Shown here one piece after another: positions 17,712 through 27,502 of a DNA stretch of 64,000 nt; position 1 is the first letter of the stretch; the number at the start of each line of letters is the position of its first letter. Source of the stretch: Natronosporangium sp035305625 (GTDB lineage Bacteria > Actinomycetota > Actinomycetes > Mycobacteriales > Micromonosporaceae); assembly GCA_963809545.1 (NCBI GenBank), contig CAWEKD010000005.1, positions 682,001 through 746,000 of the forward strand, written 5' to 3'. The notes beneath the pieces are model-generated. The model saw only the letters and a program-made list of their open reading frames with translations. It searched no databases and had not been told where the DNA came from. Made by a program: the position numbers and the translations under genes.

Positions 17712-18589
17712 GACGTTCCTCCCCCTCGCAGGCTGGGGTCGTTGCGGACCCGGAGCCGGTCGCCGACCAGGTTGAAGGCGATCGCGGTCAGCGCGATCGC
17801 CGCCCCGGGCATGGCCACCACCCACCAGGCGTTGACGACGTGGTCCCGCCCGGCGGCCACCAGCGCGCCCCACTCCGCCGACGGGGTCTGGGCGCCGACT
17901 CCGATGAAGGACAGACCGGAGATCACCAGGATCACCGCGGCGACGTCGATGGTGATCTGGACGTACAGGGTGTCCAGTGAGTTCGGCAGGATGTGCCGCC
18001 GGATCAGGCGCCAGAGGGGGACCCCGACCGATCGGGCCGCGTCCACGTACTCCTGGTGCAGGGTCTCCCGTACCAGGGTCCGGACCAGGCGGGCGTACCC
18101 GGGCCACCAGGTCAGGGAGAGCGCGACCACGGCCGAGGTGAGGCTGGGGCCGAGCGCGGCCGCCAGGCCGAGCGCCAGGATCATCGGCGGGAACGACAGC
18201 CCGATGTCGCAGATCCGCATCAGGATCTCGTCGACGATCCGTCCCCCCAACGCCGCCAGCGTGCCCAGCACCACTCCGATCACTGTGGCCGCTGCGATCA
18301 CGATCGCCGTCGCGAACAGGGTCACCCGGGCTCCGGCGAGGACCCGGCTGAACACGTCCCGCCCGTCCGCGTCGGTGCCGAACCAATGGTCGGTGCTGGG
18401 CGGGAGCAGGCTCTTACTGAGGTCGACCTGGTAGGGGTCGTGCGGGGCGAGGAACGGTCCGACCAGCGCGACCACGACCACCAGCACCGCGACCACGATC
18501 GCGGCCCGTTCGATCCATTCGCCTGCGGGCAGCCACCGCCGGCCGCGGATCGGGACCGGCTGGGGTCGGGAGACCGATTGGGTTGCCAT
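17708..18589 (-). CDS. Peptide ABC transporter permease (OppC/DppC type)
   Basis: Inner-membrane subunit, 293 residues. It has an N-terminal helix (AAIVVAVLVVVVALVGPFLA) and the OppC N-terminal motif HWFGTDADGRDVFSRVLAGAR, followed by five further helices. The EAA coupling loop is YVDAARSVGVPLWRLIRRHI, and the ending is the family's AFNLVGDRLRVRNDP. It starts ATG 18589, 2 bases after the OppB stop, and overlaps OppD by 4. Confidence 0.95.
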   Translation of the reverse strand: MATQSVSRPQPVPIRGRRWLPAGEWIERAAIVVAVLVVVVALVGPFLAPHDPYQVDLSKSLLPPSTDHWFGTDADGRDVFSRVLAGARVTLFATAIVIAAATVIGVVLGTLAALGGRIVDEILMRICDIGLSFPPMILALGLAAALGPSLTSAVVALSLTWWPGYARLVRTLVRETLHQEYVDAARSVGVPLWRLIRRHILPNSLDTLYVQITIDVAAVILVISGLSFIGVGAQTPSAEWGALVAAGRDHVVNAWWVVAMPGAAIALTAIAFNLVGDRLRVRNDPSLRGGGTS

Positions 18590-18591
18590 GT

Positions 18592-19602
18592 CTACGCCCC
18601 CGCCCTTCGCAACTGTGGGTCGAGCCAGAGGTGGACGAGGTCCACCAGGAAGTTGGCGATGATGAAGGCCGCTCCGATCACCAGCACCACCGCGATGACG
18701 GCGAACAGGTCGCTCTGCAGCACCGCGTTGATCGCGTACGCGCCGATGCCCGGCCGTCCGAAGATCGACTCGACCAGCACGGTGGAGCTGAGCATCCAGC
18801 CCAGCTGCATGCCGATGATGGTGCTGCTGGGCACCAGCGCGTTACGGAGCCCGTGCCGGATGAGCACTCGCCATTCGGAGGCGCCCTTGGCCCGGGCCAG
18901 GGTCACGTAGTCCCGGTCCAGGACCCCGATCATGGTGGAGCGCAGGGTCCGCGCCACCACCGCGATGAACGGTGCCGCCAGGGTCACCGCCGGGAGGATC
19001 AGGTGAGCCAGCGCGTCCGCGAACGCGACCAGGTCCCCGGCGAGCAGGGCGTCCACCGTCACCATCCCGGTCCGTTCCGGTACCTGTAGCCCGAAGGACA
19101 GCTGACCGGTGAGCGGGAACACCGACCACTGGGCGGCGAACAGGTACTGCAGCATCAGGCCCAGCCAGAAGACCGGAACCGCTGCTCCGAAGATCACGAT
19201 CAGGCGGGCCGCCAGGTCGGTCGCCCGCCCGCGCCGTGCCGCGGCGAGGATCCCCAGCGGCACGGCGACGAGCAGGTTGACCAGCATGGCGGCGAGTACC
19301 AACTCGATCGAGGCGGGGAGGACGTCCGCCAGGTCCGCGGCGATCGGGCGGCTGGTGAACAGGGAGGTGCCCAGGTCACCCTGGGCCAATCGGCCCAGGT
19401 GCCGACCGAACTGCACCACCAGTGGTTCGTCCAGCCCCAGTCGTTCCCGGGCCTGGGCGACCTGCTCCGCGGTGGCGTTGCGGCCGGCGGCGGTGCGGGC
19501 GGGATCACCCGGGATCACCTGACCCATCAGGAATACCAGCACCACCAGGCCGAACATCACCAACACCATCAGACCCAGCCGCTGGACCATGAACCGGAAC
19601 AT
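18592..19602 (-). CDS. Peptide ABC transporter permease (OppB/DppB type)
   Basis: Inner-membrane subunit, 336 residues. N-terminal OppB signature FRFMVQRLGLMVLVMFGLVV and GQVIPGDPARTAAG; then DLGTSLFTSRPIAADL, six helices and the EAA loop YVTLARAKGASEWRVLIRHG. The C-terminal FGRPGIGAYAINAVLQSDL is characteristic. It lies 30 bases downstream of the binding-protein stop, with GGGGAGGAC as ribosome site. Confidence 0.95.
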   Translation of the reverse strand: MFRFMVQRLGLMVLVMFGLVVLVFLMGQVIPGDPARTAAGRNATAEQVAQARERLGLDEPLVVQFGRHLGRLAQGDLGTSLFTSRPIAADLADVLPASIELVLAAMLVNLLVAVPLGILAAARRGRATDLAARLIVIFGAAVPVFWLGLMLQYLFAAQWSVFPLTGQLSFGLQVPERTGMVTVDALLAGDLVAFADALAHLILPAVTLAAPFIAVVARTLRSTMIGVLDRDYVTLARAKGASEWRVLIRHGLRNALVPSSTIIGMQLGWMLSSTVLVESIFGRPGIGAYAINAVLQSDLFAVIAVVLVIGAAFIIANFLVDLVHLWLDPQLRRAGA

Positions 19603-19632
19603 GTCCTCCCCTTCCTCGACGCGAGTTGCGGG

Positions 19633-21219
19633 TTACCGGTCCAACTGGATGGCGTACACGTCCACGGTCTGGTGGTGGGCGATCCGGTACTGGTAGCCGG
19701 AGATGTCTGCGCGCATGACCGTGACGTACTGCGGGTTGGCGAAGTTGATGGTCGCGATGTCATCGGCGACCAGGTTCTGCGCCTCCCGGTACAGGGCGCA
19801 CCGCTGGTCCTCGTCCGGGGTCACCTGGGCCTGCCGGACCAGCTCGTCCACCCGCTCGTTGCGGTAGCCGCCGTAGTTGTAGCCGTTGCCGATGAACTGC
19901 GAGTCGAAGTTCGTCGACAGCACCGCGTTCGGGTCCGGGTACATCGGGAAGGCGTAGATCATCCCGATGTCCGGGGTGGTCTCGTTGCTCTTGATCATAT
20001 CGACGTAGGCGGGGAAGGTCACGCCCTGGAGCTCCAGTTCGATCCCGATCTCCCGCAGCGCCGACTGCAGCAACGTGGCCGCCCGCTCGTGTTCGTTGAG
20101 CGCCGGCAGGTAGGTCATGGTCAGCTTGACGTTGGTCAGCCCCGACTCGGCCAGCGCCTTCCGGGCCGCCTCCAGGTCGTAGGTGGGCTGGTACACCGAC
20201 GGGTCGTGGCAGGGCATGGCGGCCGGCAGCGGCCCGGCGGCGAGGGTGCCGGCGCCGTAGAGGATGTCTTCGACGTGGGAGGTGTAGTTGTACGCGTGGA
20301 CGATCGCCTCCCGGAGTTTCCGGTTGGCGGTCGGGGAGTCCTCCATCTTGAAGAACCCGTACAGCTGCACCAGCGTGTCCGCCCGGTCGACCACGAAGTT
20401 CGGGTCGTCCTCGAAGCTCTGCCAGTCCGTCGGGGCGATGTCCATGGCGATGTCGATTTCGCCGTTACGTAGTGCTTCCCGTTGGGTGGCCGCCTCCGGC
20501 AGGTACCGGAACACCACCGTCTCCGCCTGCCGGTCGAACCCGCCCCAGTAGTCGGGGTACCGCGTGAACACCGCCTCCTGGTTCGGCCGGTAGCGCTCCA
20601 GCGTGTACGGGCCCGAGCCGGCGTCGTTGTTGGCCAGCCAGCTCCGGCCGTCGTCATCACCGGCGTTCGCCTCCACCAGCGCGCTGTTCAGCACGTACAC
20701 CCGGGACAGCGCCGGCAGGAACGGCGCGTACGGGCGGGACAGGTGGATGGTCAGGGTGGTGTCGTCGATCACCTCGGTGGATTCGTACGGCTGCAGCTCG
20801 GCCGCCACCCCGATGTTGAGCCGGTTGATCCGGTCGAGGGTGTACTGGACGTCCTTGGCGGTCAACGGTGTGCCGTCGTGGAAGGTGACGTCGTCCCGCA
20901 GCGTGAGGGTGATGGCGGTCGCGTCTTCCGAAACCTCCCAGTCGGTGGCCAGGTGACCGACCAGTTCACCTTGAGAGTTGAAGGTCAGCAGGCTGTCGTA
21001 CAGCGGAGTGACAACTTCATCCACAGTGGAGTTGTCCGCCTGCACGGGGTCGAAAGTGGCCGGCGGCTCGTTCTCGGCGATGATCAGCGTCTGTCGCCGG
21101 TCGTCGCTGAGCGTGCCACCGCTGCCACCATCGCCGGCGGTGCAACCGGCGAGGAACAGTGCGCCGCACAGCAGCGCCGCCCCCGCCCGGGTCACCGGTG
21201 AGCGAAGAGTTGCCATCAT
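19633..21219 (-). CDS. Peptide ABC transporter substrate-binding lipoprotein (SBP family 5)
   Basis: Extracytoplasmic receptor delivering ligand to OppBC. The 528-residue product has a lipoprotein signal: hydrophobic GAALLCGALFLAGC with lipobox LAGC and Cys26. It continues with the family-5 region FDPVQADNSTVDEVVTPLYD, the DVTFHDGTPLTAKDVQYTLD motif, and TPDIGMIYAFPMYPDPNAVL near the C-terminus. The ligand may be a peptide, nickel chelate or opine-like compound; the operon's peptidases favour peptides. Two tandem ATGs (21219, 21216) overlap the M20 peptidase stop. Confidence 0.94.
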   Translation of the reverse strand: MMATLRSPVTRAGAALLCGALFLAGCTAGDGGSGGTLSDDRRQTLIIAENEPPATFDPVQADNSTVDEVVTPLYDSLLTFNSQGELVGHLATDWEVSEDATAITLTLRDDVTFHDGTPLTAKDVQYTLDRINRLNIGVAAELQPYESTEVIDDTTLTIHLSRPYAPFLPALSRVYVLNSALVEANAGDDDGRSWLANNDAGSGPYTLERYRPNQEAVFTRYPDYWGGFDRQAETVVFRYLPEAATQREALRNGEIDIAMDIAPTDWQSFEDDPNFVVDRADTLVQLYGFFKMEDSPTANRKLREAIVHAYNYTSHVEDILYGAGTLAAGPLPAAMPCHDPSVYQPTYDLEAARKALAESGLTNVKLTMTYLPALNEHERAATLLQSALREIGIELELQGVTFPAYVDMIKSNETTPDIGMIYAFPMYPDPNAVLSTNFDSQFIGNGYNYGGYRNERVDELVRQAQVTPDEDQRCALYREAQNLVADDIATINFANPQYVTVMRADISGYQYRIAHHQTVDVYAIQLDR

Positions 21220-22646
21220 CGTGTTCCTTTTCCTTCCTTGGGGGTGTGCGACGGCCCGGGCCCGCGCATGTCTGTCAGGTCCGCACCGGACAGCAGCTGC
21301 CAGAAGTGGGTGATGGTTTCGCTGCCGCGGGCGAAGTTGGTCAACGACAGGTACTCGTTGGGTGCGTGCTCGTTCTGGTCCGGTAGACCGAAACCGAGCA
21401 GCAGCACCTCCACTCCGAGCACCCGGCGCAGCAGCTCCACCACCGGCACCGAGCCGCCCTCCCGGGTGAACACCGGGGTGACGCCGTACCCCAGTTCGTA
21501 GGCGCGAGCGGCTAGGGGCACCGCGGGATGACCGCGGTCGATCAGGACCGGGGTGGCGCCATGTTGCGGCGTCACCTCCACACGGACCGTGTCGGGAGCG
21601 AGTTCCCGCAATCGGGCGGCCACCAGTTCGGTGATCTCGTCCGGTTGCTGGTCAGGTACCAACCGGCAGGACAGCTTGGCGGTGGCCCGGGCCGGCACGA
21701 TGGTCTTGCTGCCCTCGCCGGTGTAGCCGGATACCATTCCGTTGACGTCCAGGGTCGGCCTGGCCCACACTCGCTCCAGAGTGGAATAACCGGCCTCGCC
21801 CGCAGGCCGGGGCAGACCGATCGATTCGGACCATTCGGCTTCGTCGAACGGCAACGCCGCCAGTTCCCGCCGCTCCTGGTCCGACAGCGGCCTGACCCGG
21901 TCGTAGAAGCCGGGCACCGCCACCCGGCCGTCCGGGTCGTGCAGCCCGGCCAGCATCCGGGCCAACACGAGGGCGGGATTGGCCACCCCACCGCCGTACT
22001 TGCCGGAGTGCAGGTCATGGTGGGGGCCGCTGACCGTCACCTCCAGGCAGGCCAGGCCCCGCATGCCCACACAGATCGACGGCTGCTCCGGTCCGAGCAT
22101 CGAGGTGTCGCTGACCACGACCAGGTCGCAGGCGAACTCGTCCGGATGGTCGGCCAGGTACCTGGCCAGGCCGGGTGAGCCGATCTCCTCCTCGCCGTCG
22201 AACAGGAACCGGAGGTTGACCGGCAGGCCGCCCGCGGCGAGCCAGGCCCGGGCCGCCGCCAGGTGGGCCATCAGCCATCCCTTGTCGTCCGCGGCGCCTC
22301 GGGCCACCAGCCGGTCTCCGGTGACGGTGGGGACGAATGGCGGCGACTCCCAGGCGTCGAGAGGGTCCTCCGGCTGGACGTCGTAGTGGCAGTAGACCAG
22401 GACGGTCGGCCGGTCCGGGCCGGCCTGCAACCACGCACCGGTGACCAGCGGGTGGCCGCCGGTGTCCACCACCCGGACGTCGGTGAGTCCGAGTTCGGTC
22501 AACCGGTCGGCCACCCAGTCCGCCGCGCGGCGTACCTCCCCGGCCCGGGCCGGGTCGGCCGACACCGACTCGATCCGCAGGAACTCGGCGAGTTCGGCCA
22601 GCGCCCGGTTCCGGTCGGCGCGCAGGTGGTCCAGTGCGGCGGACAT
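21216..22646 (-). CDS. M20-family dipeptidase
   Basis: Zinc-dependent cytosolic di/tripeptidase, 476 residues. Metal ligands are visible as VYCHYDVQP (His), GAADDKGWLMAH (bridging Asp), the catalytic acid FDGEEEIGSPG, VVVSDTSM (Asp) and the C-terminal QNEHAPNEYLSL (His). The dimerisation lid begins near RGLACLEVTVSGPHHDLHSG. Starts 4 bases after the M29-like gene stop and overlaps the binding-protein start, so peptide uptake and hydrolysis are translationally linked. No signal peptide. Confidence 0.95.
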   Translation of the reverse strand: MSAALDHLRADRNRALAELAEFLRIESVSADPARAGEVRRAADWVADRLTELGLTDVRVVDTGGHPLVTGAWLQAGPDRPTVLVYCHYDVQPEDPLDAWESPPFVPTVTGDRLVARGAADDKGWLMAHLAAARAWLAAGGLPVNLRFLFDGEEEIGSPGLARYLADHPDEFACDLVVVSDTSMLGPEQPSICVGMRGLACLEVTVSGPHHDLHSGKYGGGVANPALVLARMLAGLHDPDGRVAVPGFYDRVRPLSDQERRELAALPFDEAEWSESIGLPRPAGEAGYSTLERVWARPTLDVNGMVSGYTGEGSKTIVPARATAKLSCRLVPDQQPDEITELVAARLRELAPDTVRVEVTPQHGATPVLIDRGHPAVPLAARAYELGYGVTPVFTREGGSVPVVELLRRVLGVEVLLLGFGLPDQNEHAPNEYLSLTNFARGSETITHFWQLLSGADLTDMRGPGPSHTPKEGKGTR

Positions 22647-22650
22647 CAGG

Positions 22651-23718
22651 TCACCCCTCTGCCACCGCGACCAGGTCCGGGTGGACGAACACCCCGTCCT
22701 CGCAGATCGGTACGCCGTTGTACGAGTACGTGGCGTTCAGCATCATGGCGTCCCAGTGGTAGCTGGACGAGTTCTTGCCGGGCCAACCGCTCTGGTTGTT
22801 GCCACCGGCGATGTTGAACGCGCCGAGGATCCGCTCGTCCTCCATCAGGTTGCCGACCCGCTGCGCGGCCGCGTTGAACCCGCCGCCGTTGTGGGCGACC
22901 CCGCGGATCTGGTCGTCGCAGGAGTCCAGCCAGGCTTCGAACTCCCGGGCCTGGGCCCCGCCGTCGATGTCGACCAGCACCCCGTCCCGGAAGGTCAGCA
23001 CCACCGGTTCGGTGAGGATCCCGCCGGCCACCCCCGGCTCCATCGAGCTGTCGATGACGAAGGTGCCGTTGACGCTCTCCTCGATCGGGCAACCGAACCA
23101 GGCACCGCCGGGCAGGTAGTCGTGGTCGCCCTTGTGGTGGGAGCGGCAGGAGGAGATGGACAGCGGTACGTGGCCGCGCATGGTCATGGTCGCGTTGGTG
23201 CCCGCCTTGGTGCGGACGGTCAGCTCACCGTCCACACTGAAGATCCGCTCGAACACCTCGGCGTACCGGGCCAGCTGCTGGTAGTCGGCCTCCAGCACCA
23301 CCGGTCGTAGGAAGTTCTCGGTCGGGACATCGGCCATGTACAGGCAGCGGCCGGTCTTCGGGATGTTCCGGATGGTCGAGGAGTACAGGATCCGGCTCCG
23401 GCAGACCGGGATGACCACGTCGGAGGCGGCGACCGCCTCCTGCACCCGCGGTGGGATGTCGTGGATGGTCGGCGCCCACGGCATGCTGATCAGCAGGGTC
23501 TCCGCGCCCTGGGCACGCCCCGCGGCGGCGATCAGGTCGGCCAGCTGCGGGTCGCCGGCGGTGTCGGTCAGGACCAGCAGCCGCTCGCCTGGCCGTACCC
23601 CGGCGCACTGCCGGACCGCGATGTCGGCGACCTTGGCTAGGGCCTCGGCGCGCGCCAGCTGGCTGGTCGCGGAGAGCGGGTGGTCGGGCATGGTGGGAGT
23701 AGCGGACGTGTCGCTCAC
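22651..23718 (-). CDS. M29 aminopeptidase / NicX-like metalloprotein
   Basis: 355 residues from GTG 23718, overlapping the HyuB stop by 4 bases. The fold region ALAKVADIAVRQCAGVRPGE, LVLTDTAGDPQLADLIAAA and VPTENFLRP resembles the group that contains M29 leucyl aminopeptidases (AmpT type) and the Fe(II) enzyme 2,5-dihydroxypyridine dioxygenase NicX. A SYHWDAMM motif (HxD) near residue 325 resembles the HxD metal site of NicX. The usual M29 C-terminal His-Glu pattern is not obvious. It could be a peptidase or a ring-opening/hydrolytic enzyme; substrate unknown. An ATG at codon 10 (MPDHPLSA) is an alternative start. Confidence 0.75.
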   Translation of the reverse strand: MSDTSATPTMPDHPLSATSQLARAEALAKVADIAVRQCAGVRPGERLLVLTDTAGDPQLADLIAAAGRAQGAETLLISMPWAPTIHDIPPRVQEAVAASDVVIPVCRSRILYSSTIRNIPKTGRCLYMADVPTENFLRPVVLEADYQQLARYAEVFERIFSVDGELTVRTKAGTNATMTMRGHVPLSISSCRSHHKGDHDYLPGGAWFGCPIEESVNGTFVIDSSMEPGVAGGILTEPVVLTFRDGVLVDIDGGAQAREFEAWLDSCDDQIRGVAHNGGGFNAAAQRVGNLMEDERILGAFNIAGGNNQSGWPGKNSSSYHWDAMMLNATYSYNGVPICEDGVFVHPDLVAVAEG

Positions 23719-25439
23719 GATGTCCTCGCTTCCTGTCGTGCGAGCCGGGCGGGGGTGGGGGTGGCGGTGCCGTCCGGGGCCACGATCAGGCCGTACACCT
23801 TCTCGGCGCACTCCCGGCTGACGTAGCCGTCCCGCACATCGGCGACGACCGCGGCCGGGTCCCGGTCCAGGGGGTTGCCACACCCGCCGCCGCCGGCGCT
23901 GGTGTTGATGAACCGGTCGCCGGCCCGCATGGGGACGCGGCGCATCCGGACGGTGCGTTCCGCATCGGTGCCGGGGAAGACCACCATCCGGTTGGGTTCC
24001 GGCTCCCCGCCCCCGTCGATCGCCCATGGACGGGTGGTGGTCTTCTTCTTCATCGACAGCAGTTCGCCGTCTGCGGTGAAGATCACTTGGCGGAGGACTC
24101 CCAGGCCCCCGCGGTACTTGCCGGGGCCGCCGGAGTCGCAGATCAGCTCCAGCCGTTCGTGGAACACCGTCGACTTGTGCTCCAGCACCTCGATCGGGGT
24201 GTTGCGCACCACGCTGGTGGAGGGGTGCTGCAGCGCGTTGGCGCCGTCGCCGGTACGGGTGGCCCCCCAGCCGATGCCTTCGTTGTTGCTGACCACGAAG
24301 TAGCGGCCGGTGCGTGGATCGGTGCCCAGCGCCATGAACCCGGGTTCGTCCCCGCCGCTGGAGGCGGGGATGGTCGGCACCGCGTCCCGCAGGGCCTTGT
24401 GGATCAGCTCGAACGCCACGATCTGGGTCCACAGGGTGAACGTGGCGGCCGGGTACACCGCGTGGAACAGGTTGCCCGGCTCGACCTCCACCCGCAGCGG
24501 CCGGTAGTGTCCGGCGTTGCCGGGCTCGTGCGGGGTGGTGAGCGCTTTGAAGACGGCCTTGGCCATGCTCTCGGTGGCCCCGACCGGCATGTTGATCGGA
24601 CCGGCGACCGCCGGGTCGGAGTCGTTGTAGTCGACGGTGATCGAGTCACCGTCGATGGTCACCCGGACCGCGATCTTCACCGGGTCTTCGGTGATCCCGT
24701 CGTCGTCGATCCAGTCCTCGGCGGTGTAGACGCCGTCCGGCAGCGCCGCCACCGCTTTCCGGGCCACGCGCTCACCGTGGGCGATGATCTGGCGGACCGC
24801 CTGGTCCACGGTCTCCGCCCCGAACTTCTCCCAGACCTGCCGCAGCCGGCGCTCCCCGGCCCGGATCGCCGCGAGCTGGGCCTGGAAGTCCCCGATCACC
24901 AGGTCGGGGACCCGGGAGTTGAACCGGATCAGTTCCAGCAGTTCGTGGTCCACGACGCCGCGCTTGACCACCTTGGTACCCGGGAAGATCAGGCCTTCCT
25001 GGTGCATGTCGGTGGCGTCGAGCACGTACCCCGGTGCCTTGGCGCCCAGGTCCAGCCAGTGTGCCCGCACCGCCAGGTAGGCCGCGGGGCGGTCCATTCC
25101 TTCCCGGAACACCGGCGCCAACAGCATCGCGTCATAGGCGTGGGCCGAGTTCCAGTACGGGTAGTTGAGCATGACCACGTCGCCCGGGTGCAGGTTCTCC
25201 TGGCCCACGTACTCCACCACCCGGTGAATGGCGTGGTCGTTGGCGCCGAGGAAGGAGGTGATGCCCGGGGCCTCGGCCATCAGTTCCCGGTCGGCGTTGT
25301 AGATGGAGATGCCGAAGTCCAGGACGTCGTAGATGACCGGGTTGAAGGCGGTACGGACCAGGGTCCGCCGTATCTCCTCGGCGGTGGACACCAGGTAGTT
25401 ACGGATCACCTCGACGGTGGCACCGTCCAGTTCGGTCAC
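23715..25439 (-). CDS. hyuB: HyuB-type hydantoinase/oxoprolinase subunit
   Basis: The 574-residue partner of HyuA in ATP-dependent ring-opening amidases (5-oxoprolinase, N-methylhydantoinase) and related carboxylases. Motifs include the N-terminal VEVIRNYLVSTAEEIRRTL, the segment PGDVVMLNYPYWNSAHAYD, IPASSGGDEPGF and the near-C-terminal FINTSAGGGGCGNPLDRDP typical of the family. Overlaps HyuA (4 bases) and the M29-like gene (4 bases). Substrate not determined by sequence; see the operon finding. Confidence 0.93.
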   Translation of the reverse strand: MTELDGATVEVIRNYLVSTAEEIRRTLVRTAFNPVIYDVLDFGISIYNADRELMAEAPGITSFLGANDHAIHRVVEYVGQENLHPGDVVMLNYPYWNSAHAYDAMLLAPVFREGMDRPAAYLAVRAHWLDLGAKAPGYVLDATDMHQEGLIFPGTKVVKRGVVDHELLELIRFNSRVPDLVIGDFQAQLAAIRAGERRLRQVWEKFGAETVDQAVRQIIAHGERVARKAVAALPDGVYTAEDWIDDDGITEDPVKIAVRVTIDGDSITVDYNDSDPAVAGPINMPVGATESMAKAVFKALTTPHEPGNAGHYRPLRVEVEPGNLFHAVYPAATFTLWTQIVAFELIHKALRDAVPTIPASSGGDEPGFMALGTDPRTGRYFVVSNNEGIGWGATRTGDGANALQHPSTSVVRNTPIEVLEHKSTVFHERLELICDSGGPGKYRGGLGVLRQVIFTADGELLSMKKKTTTRPWAIDGGGEPEPNRMVVFPGTDAERTVRMRRVPMRAGDRFINTSAGGGGCGNPLDRDPAAVVADVRDGYVSRECAEKVYGLIVAPDGTATPTPARLARQEARTS

Positions 25440-27502
25440 CGGGTCACCTCCAACTGCCCGTAGCGGCCGACGGTGAGCACCTGGTCAGAGAAAATCACTG
25501 TGGTCGATGTACCTTCTTCGACCACCGCCGGACCGGTGACGGTCTGTCCCGGCGCCAGCGCCTCCCGCTGGTAGATCGCGAACGACGTCATCTGTCCGGT
25601 CGCCACGTCGTAGGCGTCCCGGTAGCGGTCCGGCTTCGCGGAGGTGCCGTCGCCGTCCGGCATGGGCAGCAGTGGTGGCTTCGGCAACCTGCCTACCGCC
25701 CGGACCCGGATGGTGAGGATCTCCCCAGGGTCGGGCATGGAGTGGCCGTACCGGGCGCGGTGCAACTCGCTGAAGCGTGCGAGCAGGGAGGCGGCGTCGT
25801 CGTCGGGTCGGGCCTCCACCGCCAGCGTGTGCTCCTGTCCCCGGTAGCGCAGGTCGTACCGGCGGATCAACACCCGGTCGGCAGGCGCCACCCCCTGGGC
25901 CGCCAGGACCTCGTCCGCCTGCCGCGCCAGTTCGTCGAAGGTGCCGGTCAGGGAGGCGAGCACCGTGTCGTTCAGTGGCGCGAGCACCGTGGTGGAGAAG
26001 TCGTACTCCAGGTCGGAGTTGAGCATCCCCCAGGCGGAGAAGGCGCCCGGCGCCCGGGGAACCACGCACCGTTCCAGCTCCATCTCCCGGGCCAGCATCG
26101 GCGCCAGTAGCGCGCCCGCGCCGCCGAAGGCGAGCAGCGTGAACTCCCGCGGATCGAGCCCCCGCTCCACGGTGATTTCACGGAGCGCCCCCACCGTGCG
26201 GGAGAGCAGCACCCGGAACACCCCGGCGGCGGCTTCGGTGACCGACAGGCCCAACGGCGTGGCGAGCCGCTCCTCGATCACCCGGCGGGCGGCGTGGGGG
26301 TCCACGGTCATCGCCCCTCCGAGGAAGTCGGCGGGGTCGAGGTAGCCGAGCACCATCGCCGCGTCGGTGAGGGTGGGTTCGGTGCCGCCGGCGCCGTAGC
26401 AGACCGGTCCCGGCACCGCCCCGGCCGACTGCGGGCCGACCTTCAGCAGCCCTTCGTCCAGCCAGGCGATCGAGCCGCCGCCGGCGCCGATGGTCCGGAT
26501 GTCGAAGATCGGCATCAGCAGCGGCAGGTCGTCGATCGCCGCCTCGTAGGTGTCTCCGGGCTCCCCGTTGACGATCACGCAGGCGTCGACGGAGGTGCCG
26601 CCCGCGTCGAACGAGATGACCCGATCCCAGCCGAGTTCCCGGGCGAGGAACGTGGCGCCGACGATGCCGCCGGCGGGTCCCGACAGTACGGTCGCCAGCG
26701 GCGCCTGCCGCGCCACCTGGGCGGTCATCGCGCCACCGCCGGAGCGCATGATGTGCAGCGGCACGTCCAGCCCGCTGTCCGCCAGCCGCCGCTCCAGGTC
26801 GCGGAGGTAGTCCCCCAGGATCGGGCGGATGTAGGCGTCCAGGACCACGGTGGAGGTCCGCTCATACTCCCGGTACTCGCGGGTGACGTCCGACGAGATC
26901 GACACCAGCACGTCCGGGTAAGCCGCCCGGATGATCTCCGCGGCGTGCTGCTCGTGCTCGGGGCGGAGGTATGAGTGCAGGAAGCAGATCGCGATCGAAC
27001 GCAGTCCGCACTCGTCGATCAGGTACCGGGCGGCCTGGCGGACCGCGTCCTCGTCCAACGGGGTGACCTCGGCCCCTTGGGCGTCGATCCGTCCCGGCAC
27101 CCCCACCCGGTGCCGACGCGGCACCAGCGGGGCGGGTGGCCGGTAGGTGAAGTTGTACATCTGCCGGGGCGGTACGTCTCCGCGGGCAATCTCCAGAATG
27201 TCGCGGAAGCCCTCGTTGGTGATGAGCCCGACGTCGGCGCCCCGGCGCTGCAGGATCGCGTTCAACCCCAGGGTGGTGCCGTGCACGAATGCGCCCACCC
27301 CCGACAGGTCGTCGAGCAGGCCACGGATGGCCGCCATCACCCCCCGGGCTGGTTCGTCCGGGGTGGTGGGGGCCTTGTGTAGGCGCACCTGACCGGTCCG
27401 CTCGTCGTAGGCGACCGCGTCTACGAACGTGCCCCCGATGTCCACCGCTATCCGGACGGTGCGGGACGGTCGGTCCGCACCTGGCGCGCGGGAATCGCTC
27501 AC
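25436..27502 (-). CDS. hyuA: HyuA-type hydantoinase/oxoprolinase subunit
   Basis: ATP-binding subunit, 688 residues from GTG 27502. ASKHA-type phosphate loops are visible: VDIGGTFVDAVAYDERTG near residue 20, FVHGTTLGLNAILQRRGADV near 75 and SFDAGGTSVDACVI near 300. Further motifs are SGPAGGIVGATFLARELGW and the C-terminal beta-rich region with LRYRGQEHTLAVEA. The start overlaps the amidohydrolase stop by 4 bases. Together with HyuB it is expected to hydrolyse a cyclic amide such as 5-oxoproline or a hydantoin at the expense of ATP. Confidence 0.94.
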   Translation of the reverse strand: MSDSRAPGADRPSRTVRIAVDIGGTFVDAVAYDERTGQVRLHKAPTTPDEPARGVMAAIRGLLDDLSGVGAFVHGTTLGLNAILQRRGADVGLITNEGFRDILEIARGDVPPRQMYNFTYRPPAPLVPRRHRVGVPGRIDAQGAEVTPLDEDAVRQAARYLIDECGLRSIAICFLHSYLRPEHEQHAAEIIRAAYPDVLVSISSDVTREYREYERTSTVVLDAYIRPILGDYLRDLERRLADSGLDVPLHIMRSGGGAMTAQVARQAPLATVLSGPAGGIVGATFLARELGWDRVISFDAGGTSVDACVIVNGEPGDTYEAAIDDLPLLMPIFDIRTIGAGGGSIAWLDEGLLKVGPQSAGAVPGPVCYGAGGTEPTLTDAAMVLGYLDPADFLGGAMTVDPHAARRVIEERLATPLGLSVTEAAAGVFRVLLSRTVGALREITVERGLDPREFTLLAFGGAGALLAPMLAREMELERCVVPRAPGAFSAWGMLNSDLEYDFSTTVLAPLNDTVLASLTGTFDELARQADEVLAAQGVAPADRVLIRRYDLRYRGQEHTLAVEARPDDDAASLLARFSELHRARYGHSMPDPGEILTIRVRAVGRLPKPPLLPMPDGDGTSAKPDRYRDAYDVATGQMTSFAIYQREALAPGQTVTGPAVVEEGTSTTVIFSDQVLTVGRYGQLEVTR

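Noticed and set aside
24087..25463. A 458-codon plus-strand frame opposite hyuB
   Set aside because: Antisense shadow; hyuB has full-length family motifs and coupled start/stop overlaps.
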